A stretch of 64,000 nucleotides of DNA from Cryobacterium sp. MP_M3 (GTDB lineage: Bacteria; Actinomycetota; Actinomycetes; Actinomycetales; Microbacteriaceae), in assembly GCF_015752155.1 (NCBI RefSeq), contig NZ_JADOVI010000002.1, positions 186,001 to 250,000 on the forward strand, given 5' to 3'. Shown here one piece after another: positions 32,549 to 42,419 of this stretch. The number at the start of each line of letters is the position of its first letter. The first letter of the stretch is position 1. The position numbers were made by a program, and so were the translations under genes. The notes under the pieces were generated by a model that saw only the letters and a list, made by a program, of their open reading frames with translations, was not told where the DNA came from and ran no database searches.

Positions 32549-32923
32549 TCAGTCTGTCCTGACGCTGATCAACCTCATGAGGAGGCCGGGTCCGCAGTCG
32601 GCGGTGAAGGATGCCGGACTCACCTGCACGGTGAGCTTCGCGCCTGGCGTGAGGTCAAGCCCGGCCTCGGAGTAGAGCGCGAGGATCGCGCCGTCGTCGG
32701 TCAGGAATCCGTAGCATGGGCCGGTTCCACCGACCGTGACGGTGCCCGCGCGCCACGCGGCCCCTTGCAGGTCCGAGGGCTCCTTCGGCGGTTTCGCCGA
32801 CGGTGACATCGTCGGTGGCGGGGTCGACGACAGGGGCGGACCGGGGGAGCCGGACGGGTTCAGGTCGGATCCTCCTTGTGCGCCCGCGCATCCCGCGAGC
32901 GCGAACCCGGCGAGCAGGAGCAT
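32549..32923 (-). CDS. small putative lipoprotein
   Basis: Reading from ATG 32923 gives 124 residues: MLLLAGFALAGC forms a lipobox, followed by a Ser/Pro/Thr-rich linker and a compact C-terminal domain with two cysteines (GTGPCYGFL, FTADCGPGLLM) and DLTPGAKLTVQVSPASF. The basic residues expected before the hydrophobic core (ARRARPGAARTRW) lie upstream in frame, yet I find no good ATG/GTG there, so the true start is uncertain. It lies just after the M6 protease on the same strand. No family recognised. Confidence 0.6.
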   Translation of the reverse strand: MLLLAGFALAGCAGAQGGSDLNPSGSPGPPLSSTPPPTMSPSAKPPKEPSDLQGAAWRAGTVTVGGTGPCYGFLTDDGAILALYSEAGLDLTPGAKLTVQVSPASFTADCGPGLLMRLISVRTD

Positions 32924-32985
32924 GGCTCCTGCCCACCGGGTTCGCGCAGCGCCCGGACGGGCGCGCCTGGCTGTGGCGATTCCGC

Positions 32986-35394
32986 TCAGCTCCTCGGTTT
33001 CGTGCCCGAGAACCGAACCGTCATCGATGTGCCGTTCTGCTTGACGACCTCGATCTTGACGCCGGCGTTCGCGACCTTCACGCCCTGGCCGATCGCCGCG
33101 ATTCCCTCCCAGTTCTTCGTGTCGTCGAACACCGGCTGTGCGGCCTGGCCGCGGATCAACGATGGCTTGCTGTTCTGGTTGAGGGTGAACGAGTCGGCCC
33201 TGGTCAGGCTGAACGGTGCGTCGTAGAGCTGGATCCGGTTTCGCCATGGTGCCCCGCTGAGACTGATGATGGGCGCAGGGTGTGCGTCGACGTACAGGTT
33301 GCGCCCGGCCCCTGGGTGCGCGCTGACATTATTGTCGGCCTGCGAGGTGTCCCAGTAGGAGATCATCAGTCCCTGCTGGTAGGGGAAGTGCTCCACGAGG
33401 TCGGGCTTCGTGTTCGCGAACCCGAAGTTGTACGGCCCCGTCTTCAGGTAGCGGTCATAGGCGACGTACGAACGATTGCCGGCGATGTAGTAGTTGTCGT
33501 ACTCCGCCGTTTCGACACCCGTGGTGCGGATGAAACCGCTCGCCGTCCAGCCCGGATCGAGCGTCTCCGCCCCATCCGAGAAGACGACGGTCGATCCGGC
33601 GGCGATGCTCACGTCGTCGACGAAAAGGCCGGACGGCAGGCTCGCATCGGTTCCCTGGGCCGCGCCGTCGGTCACGTAGCTGAAACGCACGCTGACCGTC
33701 TTGCCGGCGAAGGCGGTCAGGTCGAAGCTGGCGGGCTGCCAGCCGGCGCTGAGGCCGTCGATGCCGTTGCCCTCCGCCGCGTTCGCAATGGAACCGGGAA
33801 CCGCCTTCCAGCCGGTTCCGTCGTCCACCTCGACGTACGCGTAGTCGCACGGGTCCGGTCCGCAGTCCTCGATGTTCCAGTTGGCCTGGAAGGTGAGGGA
33901 TGCGGAGCCGGCCGGGAGGGTCACACTGCGGGCGAGGGTCTGGTTCAGATCGTCGCCCTGGCCGCTCCACCACTCGTACGACCCGGATGCCGGGGTCACG
34001 AGCGTGTGGGTGACCACCTTTTTGGGAAGCACGACGACCGCGGCCTGCGCCTTGGCCGAGTTGTACTCTTCAGGGCCGAGCTGGAGGGTCTTCTTCTCAC
34101 CGGCGAGCACGACCTCGTAGTCGAGCCAGCCCAGCTGCAGCTTCTCCCAGGCGCTGATGTCGCCCGGCTTCTCGCCGAGCGCCTGGCCGGCCGCGCCCAG
34201 CCGGCTCTGCGACATCAGGGTCCACCACTCGTTGTTGTTGCTCGGGCCGCCCGCGGTGTCGTAGTCGTCCGGGAGGCCCAGGTCGTGGCCGTACTCGTGC
34301 GCGAACACGCTCAGCCCGCCGTTCTCCGGCTGGATCGTGTAGTCGCCCACCCACAGCCCGGTATCGGCGATCTCGGTGCCGCCGAGCAGGTTGTCGGCCG
34401 GGCCGGACTGCCCGGCCTGGTCGAAGTAGGCGTACCAGCGGTGGCTCCACACGGCATCCTCACCCTGGTTCGGGTCGCCGTCGGCCTGGTCTCCGCCCGA
34501 ATGCACGACCTGGAAGTGGTCGATGTAGCCGTCCGGTTCGTTGAAGTTGCCGTCCTGGTCGAAGTCGTAGCGATCCCACTGGTCGTAGCCGGCGAGTGCC
34601 GCCTTGATCTGCGCCTCGGTCTGGCCTGCGGACTCCTGATCGGCGACCCACTGGTTGACGCCGTCGCGCACCAGGTCCCAGGTGTTGCTGCAGACGTTGG
34701 AGGCGCAGGGGAAACCGTTCGAGCGGCCGTAGCGAGCCTCGTTGAAGGGAACCTTCACCCAGTCGGACACCTGCCCGTCCACGCTGTACCGGCCGGACGA
34801 CTGGGCCTCGTAGTACGTCTTGAGCGACTCCACGCCCGCGCCGGAGCCGAAGTACAGGTCCTGGAAGTGGGCCTGGCCGTAGTCGGCCTGCCAGACGGTG
34901 CTGTTGTCGACCGTGCGGTCCGGCTGCGGGATCGCGTTGTGCAGCGGGCCGGTGAACACCGACGGCCCCGGGGTAGAGGGGTCGGTGTCCTGGTCGGGAT
35001 ACGCGGGATCCCGCTGGTCGCCGAACTCCGCCAGGATCACGAAGATCTTGTCGGTCTTCTCCCGGGCGATCTCGACGAACTTGTCCTGCTTCTTGCCCTC
35101 GCGCGCCTTCCCGTTGAGACGGACGACCGTGCTCCCGTCGCTCTTGGTCGCGGTGGCCTCACCCTTGAGGACCTGCTGCACCGCCTCCTCGCGCAGCGCG
35201 CGTCGTTTGTCCTCGGCGGGGTTGGGCAGTTCATCGGACGCGGGAGCAGCGGCGGTGTCCGCCGGGGGTGCCGCCGACGGCGGGGACGCGGCCGCGGTCA
35301 GCGGGCTCCCTCCCACGAGGCCGGCAGCGACGAGCGCCGCTCCAGCCAGGGTAGCGACGAGCATGGACATTCTTCGGCTGGGCTTTTGGCTCAT
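32986..35394 (-). CDS. secreted M6 family metalloprotease (immune inhibitor A-like)
   Basis: An 802-residue exported protease. A signal peptide (MSQKPSRRMSMLVATLAGAA) is followed by a prodomain, then the M6 catalytic domain with VFAHEYGHDLGLPDDYD zinc site near residue 366 and TLMSQSRLG after it. The C-terminal half has MAM/VEG-like beta domains (NWNIEDCGPDPCDYAYVEVD, LFVDDVSI). It should degrade extracellular protein. ATG 35394 has AAAAGGA seven bases upstream; an ATG at 35421 is less likely. Confidence 0.93.
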   Translation of the reverse strand: MSQKPSRRMSMLVATLAGAALVAAGLVGGSPLTAAASPPSAAPPADTAAAPASDELPNPAEDKRRALREEAVQQVLKGEATATKSDGSTVVRLNGKAREGKKQDKFVEIAREKTDKIFVILAEFGDQRDPAYPDQDTDPSTPGPSVFTGPLHNAIPQPDRTVDNSTVWQADYGQAHFQDLYFGSGAGVESLKTYYEAQSSGRYSVDGQVSDWVKVPFNEARYGRSNGFPCASNVCSNTWDLVRDGVNQWVADQESAGQTEAQIKAALAGYDQWDRYDFDQDGNFNEPDGYIDHFQVVHSGGDQADGDPNQGEDAVWSHRWYAYFDQAGQSGPADNLLGGTEIADTGLWVGDYTIQPENGGLSVFAHEYGHDLGLPDDYDTAGGPSNNNEWWTLMSQSRLGAAGQALGEKPGDISAWEKLQLGWLDYEVVLAGEKKTLQLGPEEYNSAKAQAAVVVLPKKVVTHTLVTPASGSYEWWSGQGDDLNQTLARSVTLPAGSASLTFQANWNIEDCGPDPCDYAYVEVDDGTGWKAVPGSIANAAEGNGIDGLSAGWQPASFDLTAFAGKTVSVRFSYVTDGAAQGTDASLPSGLFVDDVSIAAGSTVVFSDGAETLDPGWTASGFIRTTGVETAEYDNYYIAGNRSYVAYDRYLKTGPYNFGFANTKPDLVEHFPYQQGLMISYWDTSQADNNVSAHPGAGRNLYVDAHPAPIISLSGAPWRNRIQLYDAPFSLTRADSFTLNQNSKPSLIRGQAAQPVFDDTKNWEGIAAIGQGVKVANAGVKIEVVKQNGTSMTVRFSGTKPRS

Positions 35395-35625
35395 GAACTG
35401 GTCCTTTTCGTGGTGTGACACGGCGAAAACCGTGCCGCGAAATTGCGCAGTGGCCCAAACCTAGTCCGCGGTTCACCCTCGAACGGGGTTGGTTGTAACG
35501 GTTAGGTCACGACGTCCCCGTTCGCCGGACCGGGCCGCGCGCTGGTTTTGGCCGGGCGCCGCCCAGGCGGGATACTGGTCTGGCGGCCTGGAACGGATGC
35601 TTCCAGCCCCCGGAAGCAGACCACC

Positions 35626-36603
35626 ATGACCAGCGCGCCCCCGCAGCCCCCGACGGATGCGCGTGAGGCATTCTTCGCCGCCCGCAAGGCGATCCCCGCC
35701 TCTGTCGACCTGTCCGTACGCATCGGCGCACTCACCCTGGCCAACCCGGTCATGCCCGCGTCCGGCTGCTTCGGCCCGGCCCTGGGTCGGCTCATCCCGG
35801 CCGGCGAACTCGGCGCCGTGGTCACCAAGACCGTCTTCGGCAGCCCCCGCGGCGGCAATCCGGCGCACCGCCTGACCGAGATCCGCGCCGGGATGGTCAA
35901 CAGTGTCGGCATCCCGAGCCGCGGTGCGTCCGGCTACCTGGCCGAGTTGCATCCGCGCTACCTGGCCCTCGGCGTGCCCGTCATCATCAGTATCGGTGGC
36001 CATCGCCCCGGCGAATACGCACCGGTGATCACCGACCTCCGCGGCGCGGGCGACGCCTACGAACTCAACGTGTCCTGCCCGAACCTGGACCGCCTCGGCA
36101 CGGACATCGGCTCAGACCCCGACGCCATCTCGGCCGTGGTGCACGCGGCCCGCGCGGCCACCGACAAGCCGCTGATCGTCAAGCTCCCGGTCCTGGCCTC
36201 CTCGATCGCGGAGTGCGCGCTCGCCGCGCAGGAGGCGGGAGCCGACGCCCTGTGCGTGGCCAATTCGATTCCGGCCCTGCCGCTCCAGCCGTACACGCGC
36301 AGCCCGGCCCTGGGCAACGTGATCGGCGGGCTCTCCGGCCCGTCGATCCGCCCGATCGTGCTCCGGCTGGTCTGGCTGGCCGCCCGCGCCGTGGAGATCC
36401 CTGTCATCGCCTGCGGCGGGATCGAGACCGCCGATGACGCCCTCGACTACTTCTCGGTCGGGGCGCGGGCCGTGCAGGTGGGCACCGCGAGCTTCGGCCG
36501 GCCATTCGCCATGGTCGAGATCGTGCGCGCGCTGCAGGAACGCTGCGCCGACGACGAGGTGGCCGGCATCCGTGACCTGATCGACCTGTGGAGGGCTCAA
36601 TGA
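35626..36603 (+). CDS. pyrD: dihydroorotate dehydrogenase (class 1B-like catalytic subunit)
   Basis: A 325-residue TIM-barrel flavoprotein. VRIGALTLANPVMPASGCFG opens the barrel, ELNVSCPN carries the class 1 catalytic cysteine, PLIVKLPVL and CGGIETADDALDYFSVGARA bind FMN. With the PyrK-like gene that overlaps its stop (ATGA) it forms a class 1B (NAD+-linked) pair. Many actinobacteria use a quinone-linked class 2 enzyme, and no other pyr gene is adjacent, so this could be a second DHODH or a related dihydropyrimidine-type enzyme. GGAAGCAG precedes the ATG. Confidence 0.85.
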   Translation: MTSAPPQPPTDAREAFFAARKAIPASVDLSVRIGALTLANPVMPASGCFGPALGRLIPAGELGAVVTKTVFGSPRGGNPAHRLTEIRAGMVNSVGIPSRGASGYLAELHPRYLALGVPVIISIGGHRPGEYAPVITDLRGAGDAYELNVSCPNLDRLGTDIGSDPDAISAVVHAARAATDKPLIVKLPVLASSIAECALAAQEAGADALCVANSIPALPLQPYTRSPALGNVIGGLSGPSIRPIVLRLVWLAARAVEIPVIACGGIETADDALDYFSVGARAVQVGTASFGRPFAMVEIVRALQERCADDEVAGIRDLIDLWRAQ

Positions 36604-37520
36604 CCGGAATGGCTTCCCTCGCCCGCGAGGCGCTGCGGCGCCAGCAGGCCTTCGCCGCGGCCGACGAGGCCGCCCTCGACGGCCTGATCGCCGTGCGCCC
36701 TCCCGCCGCGGAACCTCGGCCGGAACCGGTCTGGGACGACGCCAGGGTGCTCGAACACACCGAGGTCGGCGAGCGGTACCGTCGCCTCCTCCTGTCGACG
36801 GGCACCATCGCCCGCACCGCGCTCGCCGGCCAGTTCCTGATGATCACGGTGCCGCCCAGCGGCGGGGAACGGATCCTGTTGCCGCGCCCGATGGCGATCC
36901 ACCGCCGGCACCCCAAGGCAGGGACCGTCGAGGTCATCTACGGTGTCTCCGGCCGCGGCACCACCGCGCTCGCCGACGTCGCCGTGGGGGCAGGCCTGCT
37001 CGTCACCGGGCCGCTCGGCCGCGGCTTCGAGTTCCCGGAGGGTGCCCGCACGGCGCTGCTGATCGGCCGGGGTGTCGGTGTCTGCGCCATCATGGGATCG
37101 GTCGAGGATGCCGCGGCGCGGGGCATCAGAGCGACCGTGGTGCTCAGTGGCCGCACCCTTTCCGACCTGATCGGCGTCGCCGACTGCGCCGAACTCGGCG
37201 CCGCGGTCATCCCGGTCACCGACGACGACGGGTCGAGCGCCATCCCCGCGCTCGCCGCGCGGCTGCGGGCCGAGTTCCGGGCCGCGCCGCCGGCGGTGAT
37301 CCTGGTCTGCGGGGCCGGCGTGCTCGCCCGCCTCGCCGCCGAACTCGGCGCCGAGTGGGGTGTGCCGGTGCAGGTCTCGCTCGAGGCGCACATGGCCTGC
37401 GGCCTCGGCTATTGCCACGGCTGTGCCGCCCCGGTCGCCACCGACCCCGAAACGGAGGGGCCGCTGGTCTGCGTCGACGGCCCGGTATTCGACGCGGTCC
37501 TGCCCGCCGGATCGCACTGA
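36600..37520 (+). CDS. pyrK: PyrK-like dihydroorotate dehydrogenase electron-transfer subunit
   Basis: A 306-residue ferredoxin-reductase-like protein. RPMAIHRR binds FAD, ALLIGRGVGVCAIMGSVEDA the NAD, and the C-terminal EAHMACGLGYCHGCAAPV with a later LVCVDGPVF is the PyrK [2Fe-2S] site with four cysteines. It would shuttle electrons from FMN in PyrD to NAD+. The N-terminal 45 residues (Ala/Arg-rich helix) are extra compared with typical PyrK of about 260 residues. Overlaps pyrD by four bases. Confidence 0.85.
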   Translation: MTGMASLAREALRRQQAFAAADEAALDGLIAVRPPAAEPRPEPVWDDARVLEHTEVGERYRRLLLSTGTIARTALAGQFLMITVPPSGGERILLPRPMAIHRRHPKAGTVEVIYGVSGRGTTALADVAVGAGLLVTGPLGRGFEFPEGARTALLIGRGVGVCAIMGSVEDAAARGIRATVVLSGRTLSDLIGVADCAELGAAVIPVTDDDGSSAIPALAARLRAEFRAAPPAVILVCGAGVLARLAAELGAEWGVPVQVSLEAHMACGLGYCHGCAAPVATDPETEGPLVCVDGPVFDAVLPAGSH

Positions 37521-37850
37521 CCGCACTCCCGGCCGTTCGCCGCGCCACCGCCCGTTCGAGGAGCGCTCTGTTAGACTGGTGGAGGTCAATCTCCGGATCG
37601 GCCGAATAAAACGGAGCAGGTCGGCGGAACGCTGGCCCTCGGTGGTGGTTTCCCAACGCGGGTGGCAGCATCCGCGGATGGTGAATTTCTACTGGTGGCC
37701 AGCTCGAGCACAGTGTGACGCACCGGTTTCCGGTTGAGCAATCAGCCGAACGGCGCTCACGGGCAGTGTAGTTCTGCCTGTTGCCTGCTCAGATGCCCCA
37801 CTCGCGCGCCATCCGGGCAAACGAGTCTAAACAAAGGAGAGAACCCCCAT
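37521..37850 (+). promoter_or_regulatory. pnp leader region (330 bases without a gene)
   Basis: TTAGACT at 37571 resembles an actinobacterial -10. Downstream lie short hairpins: ACCGG-TTT-CCGGT at 37722-37734 and GGCAG-N7-CTGCC at 37762-37778. A long structured 5' leader fits the known autoregulation of pnp by RNase III/PNPase in other bacteria; here that is inference. AAAGGAGAG precedes the pnp start. Confidence 0.4.
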
Positions 37851-40124
37851 ATGGAGGGTCCAGAAATCACGTTCGCCGAAACCGTTATCGACAACGGCAA
37901 GTACGGCACGCGCACCATCCGCTTCGAAACCGGTCGTCTCGCCCAGCAGGCGCAGGGCTCGGCCGCCGCGTACATCGACGAAGAGACCATGCTGCTCTCC
38001 GCGACGAGCGCGAGCAAGCAGCCGAAGGAGAACTTCGACTTCTTCCCGCTGACCATCGATGTCGAGGAGCGTATGTACGCTGCCGGCCGCATCCCGGGCA
38101 GCTTCTTCCGTCGCGAAGGTCGCCCGTCGACCGAGGCGATCCTCACCTGCCGCCTGATCGACCGGCCCCTGCGCCCGTCGTTCGTCGACGGACTCCGCAA
38201 CGAGATCCAGGTTGTCGTGACCGTGCTGGCCATCGCGCCCGACGAGTACTACGACGTGCTCGCGATCAACGCGGCGTCGATGTCGACCCAGCTCGCCGGC
38301 CTCCCGTTCTCCGGCCCGATCGGTGGCGTCCGCGTCGCCCTCATCCCCGACGAGCACGGCTCCGGCCAGTGGGTCGCGTTCCCCAAGCACTCGCAGATCG
38401 TCGACGCCGTGTTCAGCATGGTCGTCGCCGGCCGCGTGGTGACCGACGCCAGCGGTGCGCAGGATGTCGCGATCATGATGATCGAGGCCGAAGCCACCGA
38501 CAACGCGTGGAACCTCATCAAGGGCGGCGCCATCAAGCCGAACGAAGAGGTCATCGCCGAGGGCATCGAAGCCTCGAAGCCGTTCATCAAGCAGCTCATC
38601 GAAGCGCAGCAGAAGGTCGCCGCCTCGGCCGCCAAGCCGACCGGCGCCTACCCGGTGTTCCCGTCCTACCAGCCGGCCACCTATGACGCCGTCGCCTCCC
38701 TCGCGTACGACCAGCTGAAGGCCGTCTACCAGATCGCCGACAAGATCGAGCGCCAGAACGCGGATGACGCGCTCAAGGCATCCGTCAAGGCAGCCATCGC
38801 CGCGAAGGTCGAAGCCGGCGAGCTCGAAGCCGGTGCCAACGCTCAGGTTTCCGCCGCGTACAAGTCGGTCACCAAGCTCGTCGTGCGCTCCCGCGTGCTC
38901 AACGAGGGCATCCGCATCGACGGCCGTGGGCTTGCGGACATCCGCCCGCTCGACGCCGAGGTCGCGATCATCCCGCGCGTGCACGGTTCGGCGATCTTCC
39001 AGCGCGGCGAGACCCAGATCCTGGGTGTCACCACGCTGAACATGCTCAAGCTCGAGCAGACGATCGACTCCCTGAGCCCGGTCACCAAGAAGCGCTACAT
39101 GCACAACTACAACTTCCCGCCCTACTCGACCGGTGAAACCGGCCGCGTCGGAACGCCGAAGCGCCGCGAGATCGGCCACGGAGCGCTCGCCGAGCGTGCC
39201 CTGGTTCCCGTGCTGCCGTCGCGCGAGGAATTCCCCTACGCCATCCGTCAGGTCTCCGAGGCGCTCAGCTCCAACGGTTCGACCTCGATGGGTTCCGTCT
39301 GTGCATCCACCCTCTCGCTGCTCAACGCCGGAGTGCCGTTGCGCGCCCCGGTCGCCGGCATCGCGATGGGCCTGATCAGCGACACCGTTGACGGCAAGAC
39401 CCGCTACGCGGCTCTCACCGACATCCTCGGCGCCGAAGACGCACTCGGCGACATGGACTTCAAGGTTGCCGGCACGAGCGAGTTCGTCACCGCGATCCAG
39501 CTGGACACGAAGCTCGACGGCATCCCCGCCTCGGTGCTCGCCGGCGCGCTCACGCAGGCACGGGATGCTCGGACGACCATCCTCGCCGTGCTGAACGCCG
39601 CCATCGACGCCCCCGACGAGATGGCACCGACCGCGCCCCGCGTGATCAGCGTGCAGATCCCCGTCGACAAGATCGGCGAGCTGATCGGCCCGAAGGGCAA
39701 GACGATCAACGGGATCCAGGACGAGACCGGCGCCGACATCTCCATCGAGGAGGACGGCACCGTGTACATCGGCGCCGTCGACGGACCGTCGGCCGAGGCC
39801 GCCCGCGCCATGGTCAACTCCATCGCGAACCCGACCAACCCGGAGGTCGGCGAGCAGTTCCTCGGCACCGTCGTGAAGATCGCCGCCTTCGGCGCGTTCG
39901 TCTCGCTGCTCCCGGGCAAGGACGGCCTGCTGCACATCAGCGAGGTGCGCAAGCTCGCCGGTGGCAAGCGCGTGGAGAACGTCGAAGACGTGCTCGGCGT
40001 GGGCCAGAAGGTCCTCGTGGAGATCACCAAGATTGACGACCGCGGCAAGCTTTCGCTCGCCCCGGTTCTCGAGGAATCGGCCGACGCCGACTCCGAGGAC
40101 GCATCGGTCACCACCGAGGCGTAG
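37851..40124 (+). CDS. pnp: polyribonucleotide nucleotidyltransferase (PNPase)
   Basis: A 757-residue phosphorolytic 3'-5' exoribonuclease/guanosine pentaphosphate synthetase. Two RNase PH domains (first around [20 protein letters not shown]; second with [12 protein letters not shown]), then KH ([19 protein letters not shown]) and S1 ([29 protein letters not shown]) domains and an acidic tail ([16 protein letters not shown]). Full length and intact. ATG at 37851 with AAAGGAGA upstream. Codon use is less GC3-extreme than that of its neighbours, as expected for a highly expressed gene. Ends in its own terminator. Confidence 0.97.
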   Translation: MEGPEITFAETVIDNGKYGTRTIRFETGRLAQQAQGSAAAYIDEETMLLSATSASKQPKENFDFFPLTIDVEERMYAAGRIPGSFFRREGRPSTEAILTCRLIDRPLRPSFVDGLRNEIQVVVTVLAIAPDEYYDVLAINAASMSTQLAGLPFSGPIGGVRVALIPDEHGSGQWVAFPKHSQIVDAVFSMVVAGRVVTDASGAQDVAIMMIEAEATDNAWNLIKGGAIKPNEEVIAEGIEASKPFIKQLIEAQQKVAASAAKPTGAYPVFPSYQPATYDAVASLAYDQLKAVYQIADKIERQNADDALKASVKAAIAAKVEAGELEAGANAQVSAAYKSVTKLVVRSRVLNEGIRIDGRGLADIRPLDAEVAIIPRVHGSAIFQRGETQILGVTTLNMLKLEQTIDSLSPVTKKRYMHNYNFPPYSTGETGRVGTPKRREIGHGALAERALVPVLPSREEFPYAIRQVSEALSSNGSTSMGSVCASTLSLLNAGVPLRAPVAGIAMGLISDTVDGKTRYAALTDILGAEDALGDMDFKVAGTSEFVTAIQLDTKLDGIPASVLAGALTQARDARTTILAVLNAAIDAPDEMAPTAPRVISVQIPVDKIGELIGPKGKTINGIQDETGADISIEEDGTVYIGAVDGPSAEAARAMVNSIANPTNPEVGEQFLGTVVKIAAFGAFVSLLPGKDGLLHISEVRKLAGGKRVENVEDVLGVGQKVLVEITKIDDRGKLSLAPVLEESADADSEDASVTTEA

Positions 40125-40173
40125 TCTGGTAGTTCTGCCGACAACCTCTCGCCAGGTTAGTCGGTGAGACGGG

Positions 40174-40207
40174 AAGCCCGTCCTGCTTCGGCAGGGCGGG
40201 CTTTTTC
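40174..40207 (+). terminator. intrinsic terminator of pnp
   Basis: AAGCCCGTCCTGC, loop TTCG, GCAGGGCGGGCTT then TTTC: a 13-base-pair hairpin with a T-run, 50 bases after the stop codon, closely similar in layout to the rpsO terminator. Confidence 0.92.
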
Positions 40208-40340
40208 GCGCCTGCCGCTGGGGGCCGTGACCCGGTGCCGGAACTCTCGCACCCTGACCCTTGACGGGCATCCGGCTCTTTGTCAGCATGCTGGATGGTG
40301 CGTCAATCGGCGGGCCGCTCGACGTGCAGAAGGAGTCACC

Positions 40341-40781
40341 GTGGTCACCAGCATCTTCGTCACTCTCCCCACCAGCGACCTCGAACGGGCCAAGAAGTTC
40401 TATTCGGGCCTCGGCTGGAAGATCAATCCCCTGTTCACCGATGAGAACGCCGCCAGCATCGTGATCGACGAGAATCTCTTCCTGATGATCCTCACCCGCG
40501 AGTACCTCGGCACCTTCACCGACAAGCCCATCGTGGACCCGGGCACCGCCCTCCAGACCCAGACCGCATTCAGCCGGGAGTCGCGGGAAGAGGTCGACGC
40601 GATCCTCGAGAAGGCCGTCGCGGCCGGGGGGACCGCGCACGAAGCGCAGGACTACGGCTTCATGTACGCCCGCGACTTCGAAGACCCCGACGGCAACCTG
40701 TTCAGCGCGCTCTGGATGGACCCGGTCGCCGCCGAGATCGGCCCCGAGGCGTTCATGGCGAAGCAGGAGCCGGGCGCCTGA
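40341..40781 (+). CDS. VOC family (glyoxalase/bleomycin-resistance-like) protein
   Basis: A 146-residue two-module VOC protein. VTSIFVTLPTSDLERAKKFY opens the first beta-alpha-beta-beta-beta unit and the second ends in ARDFEDPDGNLFSALWMDP. FSRESREEVDAILEKAVAAG matches the PhnB-like/lactoylglutathione-lyase relatives. Ligand unknown. GTG start at 40341 with AAGGAGTCACC directly before it. It stands alone between pnp and the leftward HTH operon. Confidence 0.85.
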   Translation: MVTSIFVTLPTSDLERAKKFYSGLGWKINPLFTDENAASIVIDENLFLMILTREYLGTFTDKPIVDPGTALQTQTAFSRESREEVDAILEKAVAAGGTAHEAQDYGFMYARDFEDPDGNLFSALWMDPVAAEIGPEAFMAKQEPGA

Positions 40782-40938
40782 TCCCGACATCGGGATCGGT
40801 GCGGCGAGGGGCGCGGATGCCTCGAGCGCGCCAAACGCGCGGATGTCCGGGAATACTGGGCTAATATGAGTCCGCACCCGCTCCCGTCCCCCCACGGTCG
40901 AGCGGGTGTTCTACGTGCGGCTCAGATGCGGCCCGGAA

Positions 40939-41361
40939 TCACTCGTCGAGGAGTTCGGTGATCGAGCGGAGCATCTCGGGGGACACGTCGCCGAGGGTGC
41001 GGGCAGCGAAGCTGACCACGCGTTTCGCCCGCAGTTTCTTCACGAACGCCAGCTGCGCATCCACCCGCTCGGGGATGTCGTCGTCGGAACCGAGCAGGTA
41101 GGCGGGCGGAATCCGGAAGAACTCGGCGATCCCGGTCAGCAGGGCCACATCGGTGACGAGCGGCCCGGTGCCGGCGATCATGTAGGCCCAGCGCGCGCGG
41201 GAGAGGGAGAGACCCTGCTCGGCCAGGCCCTTCGCGATCGCCCGGTAGGTGTACGGAGTGTTTCCCTCGGCGACGACGACGTCGAGCAGGAGGGTGAGCT
41301 TGCGGGCGAGATCCTGCTGGGGGGTCAGCGCGTCGTCGACTGGCACGGGTGCGGATGTCAT
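40939..41361 (-). CDS. EspR-like HTH (XRE-type) regulator
   Basis: A 140-residue protein with an N-terminal helix-turn-helix of the mycobacterial EspR style: LARKLTLLLDVVVAEG, YTYRAIAKGLAEQGLSLSRA then MIAGTGPLVTDVALLTGIAE and IPPAYLLGSDDD. The C-terminal 50 residues form helices probably for dimerisation. Its ATG overlaps the stop of the membrane protein gene (ATGA), making it the last gene of the peptidase-membrane-HTH operon. It may bind the repeated GTTGGACATGTCTA sites ahead of the operon. No DNA target is known. Confidence 0.8.
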   Translation of the reverse strand: MTSAPVPVDDALTPQQDLARKLTLLLDVVVAEGNTPYTYRAIAKGLAEQGLSLSRARWAYMIAGTGPLVTDVALLTGIAEFFRIPPAYLLGSDDDIPERVDAQLAFVKKLRAKRVVSFAARTLGDVSPEMLRSITELLDE

Positions 41362-42419
41362 GGCTGGGGGCCTCTCAGACGCGTCGAGGGGAGTGTGGCG
41401 GAGGCCACGGCCGCGGGCAGGCGCCTCGGCGGGGTCTCGGTGCGGTCGGCGTGGGTCTGTCGTTCGACCGCGTCGAGGAGGGCCCGTTCGGCCGCGGTGG
41501 CCTCCCGCGGGTGGAGGAGCAGGCTGTCCCGCACCTCGACGTAGCGCCGGTAGAGCCGCGCCCCCGGCTCACGCCCGAAGGCGAGGCGCAGGCGCGGCGA
41601 GGCCGTCTCGAGGCTGAGCTCGGGGGAGTCCTTGATCAGGCGCTCCCAGAGCGGGGTGATCCGCCAGAGCAGCACGCGATCCCGGCCGCTGCGCCACGCA
41701 CCGGCCACGGCGTCGACGACGGTCGTGACGCCCAGGCCGATCGATACGCAGATCGGGGCGGCGAGGAGGGCGGTGAAGTACACGCCGCGCGAGGACGCGG
41801 TGAAGGTCGAGTGCGGATCCTGGCCCGACGCGATCGCGCTCCACACGCTGACCACCGCGTAGGTCAGGACGGCCAGGCAGCCCAGGGACACGAAGGCCAG
41901 GGAGACCCGGGTCACGATCCGGCGTTGCCGGGGATAATCGGCCAGGCAGGCGACCAGGACCGACACGGCGAAGTAGGCCAGGGCGAGCCAGGTGGTGATG
42001 GCGTAGAGGGTGTAGTCCCAGCGGTCGAAGTCCATCGCGCGAACGTCGCTCGTCAACCGCCAGTCGCTGCCGAAGAACAGCACGGCCTGGGCGCCGATCA
42101 CGACAGCGACGGCGATGACCGTCGACCGCCGGCCGGCGCGGGAAATGCCGCCCTCCGTGGTGGCGAGCTGGACCAGGCTGTTCATCAGCGCGACCGCGAC
42201 GATCACGGTCGCGTGGAAGAGGAAGAACGTCGTGTTCACGCCGCCGAGGACCGCATCGACGGCGTCGTAGACCGGCTGCGGCTGCAGGGTCATCGTCAGG
42301 GCGAAGACGGCCAGGAACCAGAACAACAGCCGGCGCCGGCCTCGGATGGCCGAGGGCAGGCAGAAGAGCGCGGCGAGCCAGAGGATCGAACAGACGGCGA
42401 GCTGGAGGAGGGCGATCAT
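41358..42419 (-). CDS. polytopic membrane protein, MAB_1171c-like
   Basis: A 353-residue protein with about seven hydrophobic segments in the first 240 residues (MIALLQLAVCSILWLAALF, FLFHATVIVAVALMNSLVQL in part, YFTALLAAPICVSIGLGVT) and a soluble C-terminal 110 residues containing LLWRITPLWERLIKDSPELS and RRYVEVRDSLLLHPREA. This layout matches the actinobacterial family often labelled MAB_1171c putative transporter, whose function is not established. It sits between an ImmA/IrrE peptidase and an HTH regulator with start/stop overlaps on both sides, suggesting a membrane sensor. Confidence 0.75.
   Translation of the reverse strand: MIALLQLAVCSILWLAALFCLPSAIRGRRRLLFWFLAVFALTMTLQPQPVYDAVDAVLGGVNTTFFLFHATVIVAVALMNSLVQLATTEGGISRAGRRSTVIAVAVVIGAQAVLFFGSDWRLTSDVRAMDFDRWDYTLYAITTWLALAYFAVSVLVACLADYPRQRRIVTRVSLAFVSLGCLAVLTYAVVSVWSAIASGQDPHSTFTASSRGVYFTALLAAPICVSIGLGVTTVVDAVAGAWRSGRDRVLLWRITPLWERLIKDSPELSLETASPRLRLAFGREPGARLYRRYVEVRDSLLLHPREATAAERALLDAVERQTHADRTETPPRRLPAAVASATLPSTRLRGPQP

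Noticed and set aside
37827..40895. A very long open frame antisense to pnp (about 1000 codons)
   Set aside because: It mirrors the third-position GC bias of pnp, has no recognisable domain or ribosome site, and reads across the pnp terminator.
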